Source of the DNA: Acidobacteriota bacterium
GTDB lineage: Bacteria; Acidobacteriota; Terriglobia; Terriglobales; Acidobacteriaceae
Length of the DNA: 31,773 nucleotides
Direction of reading: 5' to 3'
NCBI GenBank assembly: GCA_021802085.1
Contig: JAKAAZ010000005.1
Location: 1-31,773, forward strand
Made by a program: the position numbers and the translations under genes. Below the pieces are notes generated by a model. That model searched no databases, was not told the DNA's origin, and was given only the letters and a program-made list of their open reading frames with translations. Below are positions 23,440-31,742 of the stretch, one piece after another (position 1 is the stretch's first letter; every line of letters begins with the position of its first letter).

Positions 23440-23997
23440 TTACGGCAGTGAACGGGAACGACGGCGATGCGTCTGATTCAGCGGAGCCTCGACACGGGGC
23501 AAAGCTGCCGTCGGATTCACGAAAGATGCAGCGTAGTGGGTTGGCGAAGAGCTGGTCGACGCCGTCATACGCTGATGGACATATCCCCACACGGCCCAAC
23601 CCAGTCCGGCCAGTAACAACAGGAGGCCCACCACGCCGGCCCACCGCAGACTTGGATTTTGAATTTTTCCGTCCCTCGTGCTGGAAACATTGAGCGCGAA
23701 TGCAGCCCAGTCCCTGTCGTTGGCCGTGATAGGAGGGTTCTTTTGCCCACTGGCATCCAGAAAACGCTCCACCCATTCACTTTCATCCAGTCCCAGACAG
23801 CGGACATAACTGCGCACGATGCCTTTGCCGAGTATTCCGCCAGGCAACTGATCGAATGCCTCGGACTCAAGCGCCTGCAGACTGCGGACAGTCACCTTCG
23901 TTGTCTGAGCAATATCTTCCAGACTGACAGAACGCCGTTGCCGTTCGCAGCGAAGTGCTTCTCCGAAGTGTTCCATGGATGTCGTGTCAGCAGTCAC
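23440..23997 (-). CDS. RodZ-like helix-turn-helix membrane protein
   Basis: A 185-residue protein with an N-terminal HTH_25/RodZ-type domain (about 9-80: FGEALRCERQRRSVSLEDIA, then TKVTVRSLQALE and RSYVRCLGLD), a linker, and one transmembrane helix at about 119-140. The remaining 45 residues are low-complexity and Ser/Pro/Arg-rich. RodZ couples the MreB cytoskeleton to the cell wall through this cytoplasmic HTH and a periplasmic domain. Here the C-terminal beta-domain (DUF4115) is missing, so it is either a short RodZ-like protein or a membrane-tethered regulator. The start is GTG at 23997; an ATG at 23976 (MEHFGEAL) is equally good by alignment. It precedes metK by 196 bp on the same strand. 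Confidence 0.7.
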   Translation of the reverse strand: MTADTTSMEHFGEALRCERQRRSVSLEDIAQTTKVTVRSLQALESEAFDQLPGGILGKGIVRSYVRCLGLDESEWVERFLDASGQKNPPITANDRDWAAFALNVSSTRDGKIQNPSLRWAGVVGLLLLLAGLGWAVWGYVHQRMTASTSSSPTHYAASFVNPTAALPRVEAPLNQTHRRRSRSLP

Positions 23998-24287
23998 GAG
24001 ACTATCTCGTTCATTGCATTGATTATTCTATGTTTGCAGATTATTCCTGCACCATATTCGAGTCAAATCAAATAGGCCGCCATCGAGCTTTCAAGTTACC
24101 CCTACGTATCTGCATAGTACCGATTGCCATAGGTTGATTTTTCGCGCATTTCGCGTCGAAAAGCGATCGTTTCGGCGAGTCGATATACTGGAAGCGGCGT
24201 CATAGTGCGCCTTTCTCATTTCGGCGAACGACCTGAGACACCCTTCTTTGGACGGCCCATTTGGGTGGTCGTTATTGTTGCAACCTT

Positions 24288-25388
24288 ATGAATAAACTCA
24301 TCTTCGGAAACCTTGTCTACCGACCTCTTCGCTCGCTTCTCAGCCTGACGGCCGTTGCGATTGAAGTGGTAATGATTCTTTCCGTTACAGCCATCATGTT
24401 GGGCATGCTGAATGACACGAAAGCGCGCACCAGCGGCATCGGCGCGGACCTGATCGTGCGGCCCGCCAACACCAGTTTTCTCGTAGGGGTCAGCGGCGCG
24501 CCGGTGTCCGCGAAAGTTGCCGATGTACTGGCCCGTCTGCCTCACGTTGTCGTCGCCGCCCCAGTTGCCGTGCAATTCGTCACTGGAAAAGCCCTTGAAA
24601 ACATCTTCGGCATCGATTTCGAAAGCTTTAACGCGCTCAAACCTTTTATTTTTCTCTCAGGGACATCGTTTGAGCGCCCATTCGATGTGATCGTGGACGA
24701 CGTGGAAGCCAAGAGTAGCAACAGCAAAGTCGGCGACGAAATCTCCATCATGAACCACCAGTTCCGCATCTGCGGCATCGTGGAACATGGCCGGGGAGGG
24801 CGGGAATTCATCCCACTCGGCACGCTGGATCAATTGACGGGTTCCGAGGGCAAGGCGTCGGTCTTCTATCTGAGATTGGACAACCCTGCGAACGATACCG
24901 TAGTCGCGCAGGAGATCGAACACACTCCCGGCATGGGAGGGTATCAGGTGCAAACGATGCAGGACCTGCTCTCGCAGATGACGCCGAGCCGACTGCCTGG
25001 TCTGGAACCGGCGCTCTACACAGTCATTAGCATTGCGTGCATCATAGGGTTCCTCGTCATCTTCCAGTCCATGTATCTGGCCGTCATGGAGCGGACGCGA
25101 GAGATCGGAATTTTGAAGGCGCTAGGCGCATCGAAAGCCTACATCGTTTCGGCCATCCTGCGAGAAACCGGAATGCTGGCGGTGGGAGGCATCGTGCTGG
25201 GAATCGGACTCAGCTATGTGGCGCGTGTCGGGGTCATATCCAAGTTTCCCACCATCGCTTTTCCCATTACGCTCCAATGGATCGTGTGGGCGACCCTCCT
25301 GTCGCTGGTCAGCGCATTGATTGGAGCCCTGTATCCGGCATACAAAGCGGCGCGAAAAGATCCTATCGACGCCCTGGCCTATGAATAA
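24288..25388 (+). CDS. FtsX/MacB-type ABC transporter permease without adjacent ATPase
   Basis: A 366-residue inner-membrane permease of the FtsX family. It has one N-terminal transmembrane helix (about 18-40), an extracytoplasmic MacB-like domain (about 45-240), and three C-terminal helices in the expected order (about 247-268, 302-325 and 333-353). The ERTREIGILKALGAS segment, which contacts the ATPase, is present, as is the terminal YPAYKAARKDPIDALAYE, a classical MacB/LolC-type ending. Such proteins need an ATP-binding partner for lipoprotein or efflux functions, and none is in the window. The frame is open from a TTG at 24261, but the ATG at 24288 (MNKLIFGNL) matches the family. Neither has an obvious Shine-Dalgarno. 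It is divergent from the RodZ-like gene and convergent with an acyltransferase gene. Confidence 0.85.
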   Translation: MNKLIFGNLVYRPLRSLLSLTAVAIEVVMILSVTAIMLGMLNDTKARTSGIGADLIVRPANTSFLVGVSGAPVSAKVADVLARLPHVVVAAPVAVQFVTGKALENIFGIDFESFNALKPFIFLSGTSFERPFDVIVDDVEAKSSNSKVGDEISIMNHQFRICGIVEHGRGGREFIPLGTLDQLTGSEGKASVFYLRLDNPANDTVVAQEIEHTPGMGGYQVQTMQDLLSQMTPSRLPGLEPALYTVISIACIIGFLVIFQSMYLAVMERTREIGILKALGASKAYIVSAILRETGMLAVGGIVLGIGLSYVARVGVISKFPTIAFPITLQWIVWATLLSLVSALIGALYPAYKAARKDPIDALAYE

Positions 25389-25408
25389 TCGACGGCGGCA
25401 GTGAACAA

Positions 25409-25438
25409 CGCCCTGGTCGCGATAGTGCGATCAAGGCG
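25409..25438. terminator. Stem-loop between convergent permease and acyltransferase genes
   Basis: CGCCCTGGTCGC (25409-25420) pairs with GCGATCAAGGCG (25427-25438), 12 positions with one mismatch and one G-U pair, around a 6-base loop. It overlaps the last codons of the acyltransferase gene. No T-run follows, so function as a bidirectional terminator is inferred from position only. Confidence 0.45.
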
Positions 25439-26582
25439 CTTCCGGCTGGGAGGCCATGGGATAGCGGAATGCGTGCTGCTTCCAGCGCGCAATCGGACCT
25501 TCAAAATATCGCCACGAAAGCGCTGAGATTCCCAGGGAAGCGACCAAGCCCGCGATGAGTGCAACACTGTGCGGAACATAGTTGCGCAGGGCCAGATAGA
25601 TGGGATAGTGCACCACATACAGGCAATAGCTGATCCTGCCCAGCCAGCAGAGTAGGGGCAGACGCAAAAACCTTGGCAGCATTCCCGAAGTGCCGCTGAC
25701 CGCCAGTGTGACGAGCAGCCAAAGCGACCATGCCAACCAGAGCACGGTATAGTCGGTGGCGTTGAAAATGCGCTGGTCGAAGACGCTTCGCTTGGTGATG
25801 CCGGTGGCAAAATCGATCCAGACGGCCAACGCGATCAGCGCTGCAACGCATCCATACAGCCGAGGCGCGTGGCGCTGGAGATTGGTTCGCCAGCGGGGGC
25901 CATGGTCCTGCCATAGGATACTCACAAGGCATCCGGCGGCGAGTGAATCCATCTGCGCCAGGAACAACTCCTGACCGCTTTTGGGGTCTGGATAAAAATA
26001 GCGGGCCCAGGGCGTCAGCAAGAGAATGAGCGCCAGGATGGTCAGGAGCGGGCCACGGCGCGCGCGAGTGAAGGCGACCAGGGGGCCCCAGAGAATGTAG
26101 AAATATTCTTCCACCGATAAGGACCACAGGACGCCAAGACCCATCACCACCCAGTCGGGATGTGGCACGATCTTGAGATGGGTAATCGGCGGCGGCAGAA
26201 ACGCCTGTAAGAAACTTATATACAGCAAGACAGTTTTACCTGGCTGCGGAGTTCCAACGCTCGCCGAGGCCACGAAGTAGACCAGCAGTGCAAGAAAGTA
26301 GAGGGGAAACAGGCGCAGGGAGCGCCGAGCATAGAAAACCTTCAATGCACCGGGTTGGTCGGTCAGGCGGAGCAGAATCGAAGTGATCAGGAATCCAGAA
26401 AGTACAAAAAAAAGATTGACTCCCACCCACCCCCATTGCGGTCCTAGAAGAAGCAGGGTTGGATGATGGATGTAGTGGCGCATGATCACCAGCGCAATGG
26501 CGATGCCCCGCAGTCCGTCGAGTTCCAGGATTCGCACCGGACTATTGGTGGTGGTGGTGAATGAGATTTCGATGTTCCCCAC
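25431..26582 (-). CDS. Acyltransferase-3 family membrane protein (OafA-like)
   Basis: A 383-residue multi-pass inner-membrane O-acyltransferase, which moves acetyl or other acyl groups onto surface sugars. The N-terminal helix holds the family's LDGLRGIAIALVIMRHY, with the conserved Arg and His. The second helix has GWVGVNLFFVLSGFLI, and the WSLSVEEYFYILW segment follows. About ten hydrophobic segments are visible. The start is GTG at 26582, 18 residues before the first helix, with no clear Shine-Dalgarno and no better alternative. It is divergent from the FAD-oxidoreductase gene 190 bp away, and its acceptor is not evident. A second member of the same family lies at 29867. Confidence 0.9.
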   Translation of the reverse strand: MGNIEISFTTTTNSPVRILELDGLRGIAIALVIMRHYIHHPTLLLLGPQWGWVGVNLFFVLSGFLITSILLRLTDQPGALKVFYARRSLRLFPLYFLALLVYFVASASVGTPQPGKTVLLYISFLQAFLPPPITHLKIVPHPDWVVMGLGVLWSLSVEEYFYILWGPLVAFTRARRGPLLTILALILLLTPWARYFYPDPKSGQELFLAQMDSLAAGCLVSILWQDHGPRWRTNLQRHAPRLYGCVAALIALAVWIDFATGITKRSVFDQRIFNATDYTVLWLAWSLWLLVTLAVSGTSGMLPRFLRLPLLCWLGRISYCLYVVHYPIYLALRNYVPHSVALIAGLVASLGISALSWRYFEGPIARWKQHAFRYPMASQPEAP

Positions 26583-26700
26583 AGTTGGTTTCAGCCTCTG
26601 CGATGCTCATGCGGCAGAATAGCATCGTCCAATCGATTTTCGGCATTTGGAAGTCATGGTTCTACCCCACCCGACGCCATCCGTTGGAGGGACAGTCCTC

Positions 26701-26749
26701 GAAATCATTGTCCCTTTTCGAGCGAATACGAGACAATGGCATTGATTTC
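26701..26749. promoter_or_regulatory. Inverted repeat upstream of the FAD-oxidoreductase gene
   Basis: GAAATCATTGTC (26701-26712) faces GACAATG (26732-26738) and TGATTTC (26743-26749), complementary apart from a few inserted bases in the right arm. A short TTCGAGCGAA palindrome (26717-26726) lies inside. It ends 23 bp before the GTG start, so it could be an operator or an mRNA hairpin near the ribosome site. Confidence 0.35.
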
Positions 26750-26772
26750 AGCTTAATGCCGGAGAAGTTTGC

Positions 26773-28356
26773 GTGACTAAAACAGCGATTATTATTGGCG
26801 CCGGACCAGCCGGCCTGACTGCCGCCCTGGAATTGCAGCGGCATTCGGATATTCATCCCATTGTGCTGGAGGCGACAAACGAAATCGGTGGAATTTCCCG
26901 GACGATCCGTTACAACGGCAACCGGATGGATATTGGCGGCCACCGCTTTTTTTCCAAATCCGATCGGGTGATGGAATGGTGGCTGGATGTGATGCCCGCG
27001 GCCACAGTCGATGGCGCAGGCGGCGCGATTCCAATCAGCTATCAAAACAAGCAGCGGACGATCCATTCTGGCGAGCGGAACCTTGACCCGGAACGCGATG
27101 ATCTGGTGATGCTGGTGCGCCCGCGCAAAAGCAGGATCTATTTTCTAAGAAAGTTTTTCGATTATCCCATCAAGTTGACCCCGGAAACGCTGCGCGGGCT
27201 GGGGCTGCCACGCACCGTGAAGGTCGGGGTCAGCTACCTGCGCGCGCGTGGTTTTCAGCGCAAGCCGGAAACATCTCTGGAAGACTTTATTGTCAACCGC
27301 TTTGGCAAACAACTGTATAGCTTGTTCTTTGAGTCCTACACGGAAAAAGTGTGGGGCGTGCATCCTCGGCACATCAGCGCGGAATGGGGAGCGCAGCGCA
27401 TCAAGGGCTTGTCGCTGACCAGCGCGGTCAAGCATTTTGTGAAACAAGCATTCTCGGGTTCGAAAAAAAATTCCGGCGACCTGAGCCAGAAGGGGGTGGA
27501 AACTTCTCTGATCGAACGCTTCCTGTATCCAAAATTTGGCCCCGGTCAGCTTTGGGAACATGTGGCGTCGATGGTACAGGAGAATGGCGGCGACCTGCAC
27601 ATGCAGACCCGCGTGACAGAGCTTCGAGTCGAGGGAAACAAGATTTCCGAAGTTGTAGCGATCGATGCCAAAGGAAAAACTCACGTCTATCCGGCCAACT
27701 ATGTGATCTCCACCATGCCCATTCAACACCTGATTCGCAGCCTGCAATGCCCCATACCGGCGGATGTGAAGGAAGTGAGCGAAGGTTTGATCTATCGAGA
27801 TTTCATTACCGTGGGGCTCTTAGTGAATAAGTTGCTGGTAACTGAACCGGATGGCAGCCCTCTGAAGGATACGTGGATTTATATTCAAGAGCCGGACGTT
27901 ACTGTGGGTCGTTTACAAATCTTCAATAATTGGAGTCCGTGGATGGTTGCCGATCCAACCAAGATGTGGATCGGCCTGGAGTATTTCTGCAACGACACCG
28001 ATCCGCTGTGGAAAATGTCGGATGAGGACATCAAGAAGTTCGCCGTCGCGGAGATGGAAAAGATCGGCATTCTGCGTAAATCCGACGTGCTGGATGGTCA
28101 TGTGGTGCGCGTGCCCAAAACCTATCCGGCATATTTTGGGACCTATGATCGATTTGACGTCATCCAGAAATTTACCGATCGGCTGGAAAACCTATTTCTG
28201 GTGGGCCGTAATGGAATGCACAAATACAATAATCAGGACCATTCCATGCTGACGGCGATGGCAGCGGCGGAAAATATCATGAACGATGTACACGACAAGT
28301 CCAACCTGTGGGCCGTAAACACGGAGCAGGAATATCACGAAGAAAAAAAGGCATGA
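26773..28356 (+). CDS. FAD-dependent oxidoreductase, UDP-galactopyranose mutase-like / amine-oxidase fold
   Basis: A 527-residue flavoprotein. The N-terminal dinucleotide-binding motif IIIGAGPAGLTAALEL (about 6-21) and the GGISRT and DIGGHRFFSK segments mark the NAD(P)-binding/protoporphyrinogen-oxidase-like superfamily. The pattern resembles proteins annotated as UDP-galactopyranose mutase-like, but it is much longer than a typical mutase (about 380 residues) and I cannot point to mutase-specific residues. The C-terminal GRNGMHKYNNQDHSM motif, expected to contact the flavin, is conserved within the subfamily. The start is GTG with GGAG 8 bases upstream. A GT-C glycosyltransferase gene begins 10 bases after the stop, so the two are very probably co-transcribed, which favours a role in sugar or lipid-linked glycan modification. 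Confidence 0.75.
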   Translation: MTKTAIIIGAGPAGLTAALELQRHSDIHPIVLEATNEIGGISRTIRYNGNRMDIGGHRFFSKSDRVMEWWLDVMPAATVDGAGGAIPISYQNKQRTIHSGERNLDPERDDLVMLVRPRKSRIYFLRKFFDYPIKLTPETLRGLGLPRTVKVGVSYLRARGFQRKPETSLEDFIVNRFGKQLYSLFFESYTEKVWGVHPRHISAEWGAQRIKGLSLTSAVKHFVKQAFSGSKKNSGDLSQKGVETSLIERFLYPKFGPGQLWEHVASMVQENGGDLHMQTRVTELRVEGNKISEVVAIDAKGKTHVYPANYVISTMPIQHLIRSLQCPIPADVKEVSEGLIYRDFITVGLLVNKLLVTEPDGSPLKDTWIYIQEPDVTVGRLQIFNNWSPWMVADPTKMWIGLEYFCNDTDPLWKMSDEDIKKFAVAEMEKIGILRKSDVLDGHVVRVPKTYPAYFGTYDRFDVIQKFTDRLENLFLVGRNGMHKYNNQDHSMLTAMAAAENIMNDVHDKSNLWAVNTEQEYHEEKKA

Positions 28357-28366
28357 GCTAGCCGGC

Positions 28367-29839
28367 ATGCGACATAGATGGCGTTCGGTTCTTCTGGTGC
28401 TGACACTGTGCCTGCTGGCGCTCCGGCTTTGGCATATCCGCGCAGACTTTCCCGATTACCATTTTTACAGTCAGGATGGCGCGAGGTTTACCGACGAAGG
28501 CTTCTATACCGGCGCCGCGCTTCAGCATTTCACGTTAGGTCATGCATATGTTCCGGGAGGCTGGAATCCCGGTGTGTTTATGCCGGTGTGGCCGCTGATG
28601 GTGGGGCTGCTGTTTCACTTTACCGGGATCAGCGTGACCGCAGCACGGTCGCTGGCCGTGGCTTGCATCTGGCTGAGTGTCCTGCTTGCTTATGCGGTAT
28701 CGCGGCAGTATCGATCAAAATCGTTCGCTTGGGTTACCGCGTTTCTAATTGCGGCGAATGCACTCGGATTTTTCTTTGGACGCCTCGCTTTACTCGAACC
28801 GGCATTCGTCATGTTTCTGCTGCTTGCCATCTATCTGGCGGGCCGCGTGCGTCCGGGAGATTATGCTCTGGCTGTTGCCGTCGGTGTCGCATTTACTCTC
28901 ATGACACTCACAAAAACGACGGGAGCTTTCGTCTTGCCGGCTGTTCTCTATCCTATTTGGGCAAGCAACCGAGAAACGAATGGATCGAGCCGCCTGGCTA
29001 GCTGGAAGCTCATTGCGACAGCTTTAGGCACAATTCTCCTTCTGCTTGGTTCTGCGAAGCTGATCTGGTTTTTTCGATTTCGCGAAGATGCCCAGATCAT
29101 TCTGGCGGTGAACCCCCTCTGGCAACTGGAAAATTCTCCCCCTCGCCTGCTGCGCTTTTTCTTTCGTGGAACATGGGTCGATCCGGTGCTATTTCCCTTG
29201 GCATTGGCAAGCTTTGTGGCCGCAATAGTACATCTGCGGTTTTTGTGGCTCGATACTCTCTTCACCACCGCATTTCTATGGGAGACCGGATACGCTGCGT
29301 TTATCGTCTTCCACTACGACGGGCCGCCGCGATATTTTGTTGCGGTGATTGTCCCCACGATCTGGCTCGCTCTGATCTTTGCAGAATGGCTATGGCAGCA
29401 GCATCGCCGCGTCGGAATCATCATAGTCGGCTGCATCGTTGTCTCCATAGCGTGGAACATCGCATCGATCGGCGAATATCTGTTGCATCCCCGGTACAGC
29501 CTGGTCGATGCCAGCATAGGAATCAAGCAGGTGATCGTCGCACAACATCAAGCCAACGCTGCGTCGAACGAACTGCTGATTGGCCGTGGCGCGGACGAAA
29601 TTTCGTTGTTGAGCGGCGGCTTCCCAGCCATGGACAGCGATGGGTCCATGCCATTGGCGCAGAAGGTCGACGTATATCATCCAGGCTGGTTCATGACCTG
29701 GACACACGACCCTACGCTGCGCCAGGATGCAGTGGGGGCAGAACGTCGCATGGTGAAACGTGCCATTTTTCCCGATCTCGACCGCACGAATCGGGCGGGC
29801 ATCGTTCTCTATCAGCTCTTTCCCAAGGGTCCGCGCTGA
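28367..29839 (+). CDS. GT-C fold membrane glycosyltransferase (ArnT/PMT-like, GT39/GT83 type)
   Basis: A 490-residue multi-pass membrane protein. The first helix (about 7-22) is followed by an extracytoplasmic loop with the GT-C acidic pair, Asp43-Glu44 in FTDEGFY, typically the catalytic or metal-binding position of polyprenyl-phosphate-sugar-using transferases. About ten further hydrophobic segments follow, and a soluble region ends the protein (about 385-490). Such enzymes take mannose, arabinose or similar sugars from a lipid carrier and place them on lipids, polymers or proteins. The donor and acceptor are not readable. The gene follows the FAD-dependent protein gene directly and ends 27 bp from the convergent acyltransferase gene. 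Its ATG has a weak AGCCGG upstream. Confidence 0.75.
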   Translation: MRHRWRSVLLVLTLCLLALRLWHIRADFPDYHFYSQDGARFTDEGFYTGAALQHFTLGHAYVPGGWNPGVFMPVWPLMVGLLFHFTGISVTAARSLAVACIWLSVLLAYAVSRQYRSKSFAWVTAFLIAANALGFFFGRLALLEPAFVMFLLLAIYLAGRVRPGDYALAVAVGVAFTLMTLTKTTGAFVLPAVLYPIWASNRETNGSSRLASWKLIATALGTILLLLGSAKLIWFFRFREDAQIILAVNPLWQLENSPPRLLRFFFRGTWVDPVLFPLALASFVAAIVHLRFLWLDTLFTTAFLWETGYAAFIVFHYDGPPRYFVAVIVPTIWLALIFAEWLWQQHRRVGIIIVGCIVVSIAWNIASIGEYLLHPRYSLVDASIGIKQVIVAQHQANAASNELLIGRGADEISLLSGGFPAMDSDGSMPLAQKVDVYHPGWFMTWTHDPTLRQDAVGAERRMVKRAIFPDLDRTNRAGIVLYQLFPKGPR

Positions 29840-29866
29840 TATACCGCTTCGCTGCAATTTATTTAT

Positions 29867-30997
29867 TCATGCCGACGTTGAATGAAGCGGAATCGGCTTG
29901 TACCAGTTATGGAAAGCACGCATGAGTGGCCGTTCAATGAATAGATAACAGATCACACCAACGACGATGCAGAACATGGCCCCAAGAAGTACTCCGGTAT
30001 CGGCTCCAAACCTGCCGAAAATCCGCCAGAAATGTTCCACCACGCTGCGCGCCGGAATCGTACAGAGATAAATGGAGTACGACGCATCGCCGAGAAAGAC
30101 CAACAGTCGCGCTGGCATGGAGCGCATGGCTGGATTCCAGAAGATCATGCCCGCGACGAGTAGAGCGGACGGCACTCCCCAAACGCCCACACGCAGCCAG
30201 CAATAATATCCCGCCATGATCCAATCTTGCTCGCTCGCCTGGCCGTATCCGGTAAATATCGTTGCCGCCAGCAATACCGCTCCAACGGCGGCCAGCCAAG
30301 GGCCGATACTTGTCGTGCTGGCGCCATTTTTCTGAGTATGCGCGAAGACCAACCCAATAATGCAACCGAAAACAAATTCCAGGACGATCGGATTCATCCA
30401 GATCACGAGCAATGGGCGATGGATGCCCACCAGTGTTCCCGCGATCACCATCCCGCACAGGAATATCGCGGTATTCCGCGCCAATGAACGTGGCGCCCAC
30501 ACCATGAAGGCCGTCAGGATGAAATAAAAATACATTTCGAACATCAAGCTCCAGCCGAGCGAAAGCAAAGGAGCATTTCCCCGATAGTGCTGCGACGGAA
30601 GCAACAGTAGCGTGGGTAACCAATGAAATGAATGCCAATGGACCTTATGCTTTCCAAGTTCGTCGATCATAAGGACCACACATGTCAAAATCCAGTAGAG
30701 CGGGAAGATGCGTGTAATCCGCCTTGTCAGAAACTCGCGAGCACTAGCTGACCGGTGACCGGCATTCCGATCCGCAAGGCGCACAGCCACCTGGGAAACG
30801 ATGAAGCCGCTGATGGCGAAAAAAATGTCAACGCCGCAGGCTCCGTAGTTCTCCCAATGGAAGAATCTGCTTTGCCGCGGGACGGCAAAGAACTCTGCCG
30901 CATCGATCGAATGCACCCAGACGACGAGCAATGCAGCAATCGCGCGAAGCGCCTGCACGGCGAGTAGACGTGAGCCGAGTATGCTGCGTCCGGACAT
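29867..30997 (-). CDS. Second acyltransferase-3 family membrane protein
   Basis: A 376-residue multi-pass O-acyltransferase. Family marks are LRAIAALLVVWVHS in the first helix, GVDIFFAISGFIVS in the second, the LGWSLMFEMYFYFI segment in the middle, and DASYSIYLCTIP followed by FIERPLMR near the end, as in OafA/NodX-type acyltransferases. It differs clearly from the copy at 25431, so the two are not a recent duplication. The frame is open from 31093, but the first 32 residues are hydrophilic and lie outside the family; the ATG at 30997 places the first helix about 15 residues in. No strong Shine-Dalgarno. It lies convergent to the glycosyltransferase gene and 144 bp downstream of msrA. Confidence 0.9.
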   Translation of the reverse strand: MSGRSILGSRLLAVQALRAIAALLVVWVHSIDAAEFFAVPRQSRFFHWENYGACGVDIFFAISGFIVSQVAVRLADRNAGHRSASAREFLTRRITRIFPLYWILTCVVLMIDELGKHKVHWHSFHWLPTLLLLPSQHYRGNAPLLSLGWSLMFEMYFYFILTAFMVWAPRSLARNTAIFLCGMVIAGTLVGIHRPLLVIWMNPIVLEFVFGCIIGLVFAHTQKNGASTTSIGPWLAAVGAVLLAATIFTGYGQASEQDWIMAGYYCWLRVGVWGVPSALLVAGMIFWNPAMRSMPARLLVFLGDASYSIYLCTIPARSVVEHFWRIFGRFGADTGVLLGAMFCIVVGVICYLFIERPLMRAFHNWYKPIPLHSTSA

Positions 30998-31047
30998 CGC
31001 GTTTGTAGTCGTTGGGATTTCGCGCACTATTGCAAATATAGAGGAAT

Positions 31048-31059
31048 GACCACGTGGTC
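31048..31059. promoter_or_regulatory. Perfect 12-bp palindrome upstream of the second acyltransferase gene
   Basis: GACCACGTGGTC, centred about 56 bp upstream of the chosen ATG at 30997. It shares the CACGTG core of parS but not its flanks. It could be an operator, or chance. Confidence 0.25.
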
Positions 31060-31141
31060 TGGGAAGGCTGCGGAATTTTGAGAAAAGATGCAAAGATCGA
31101 TGATCCGATTGCCTGACTCTGGAAGTACAGGTCCTCGAAAT

Positions 31142-31612
31142 CTAAATGTGGCAGCTGGTAGCGCCGCGTTTTTCCAGATATTTCTGGTGATACTCTTCCG
31201 CTGGCCAGAAAGTTTCTGCGGGAACGACCTGCGTGACGATGGGTTTGGAAAATTTGTGCTCAGCCGTGAGGCGAGCGATGGTTGCAGTCGCGGCCTGCTG
31301 CTGCTCAGGTGAATGATAAAAAATGACTGAGCGGTATTGCGTTCCGTGATCGGGTCCCTGTCGATTCAACTGTGTCGGGTCATGCTCCGAGAAGAATGCG
31401 AGAAGCAGCTGTTGATAGCTTACGCGCGACGGATTGAACGTGATTTCCAGAACTTCCGCATGGCCGGTCCGATCCGTGCAAACATCTCGATAGGTAGGGT
31501 TTTCGAGAGTTCCACCCTCATAGCCCACCTTCGTCTCCACCACTCCGGGAATCCGATCAAATGAAGCCTGCACACTCCAGAAACATCCCGCTCCAAATGT
31601 GGCCTTTTCCAT
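31142..31612 (-). CDS. msrA: Peptide methionine-S-sulfoxide reductase MsrA
   Basis: A 156-residue cytoplasmic repair enzyme that reduces the S-form of methionine sulfoxide in proteins and free methionine, using thioredoxin. The catalytic Cys10 is in GAGCFW, with the GHAEV motif (residues 50-54) and HDPTQLNRQGPDHGTQYRS, all typical. GYEGG replaces the usual GYAGG or GYTGG. A C-terminal Cys154 (SCHI) is a plausible resolving cysteine. The ATG at 31612 has GGAG 6 bases upstream. It lies upstream of the second acyltransferase gene on the same strand, 144 bp away. No msrB domain is fused or adjacent. Confidence 0.95.
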   Translation of the reverse strand: MEKATFGAGCFWSVQASFDRIPGVVETKVGYEGGTLENPTYRDVCTDRTGHAEVLEITFNPSRVSYQQLLLAFFSEHDPTQLNRQGPDHGTQYRSVIFYHSPEQQQAATATIARLTAEHKFSKPIVTQVVPAETFWPAEEYHQKYLEKRGATSCHI

Positions 31613-31695
31613 ACTCTGCTCCGGAGAATTAGTACGCCATTTCGCTCTCTAGGAGTGTGTCGCTCATAAGAGTTGGAAATTTGATAAACCACATA

Positions 31696-31742
31696 GAATC
31701 AATAACCTACCAAACGTGGTAGATTTGGTGAATTGTTGATTC
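31696..31742. promoter_or_regulatory. Overlapping palindromes at the right edge
   Basis: The outer repeat GAATCAA (31696-31702) faces TTGATTC (31736-31742). Inside it, CTACCA (31707-31712) and TGGTAG (31717-31722) form a perfect inverted repeat with a 4-base spacer. The A/T-rich surroundings suggest an upstream regulatory region, perhaps of a gene beyond the right edge. Confidence 0.35.

Noticed and set aside
31048..31059. A third parS site
   Set aside because: It shares only the CACGTG core; the flanks GAC/GTC do not fit TGTTC/GAACA.
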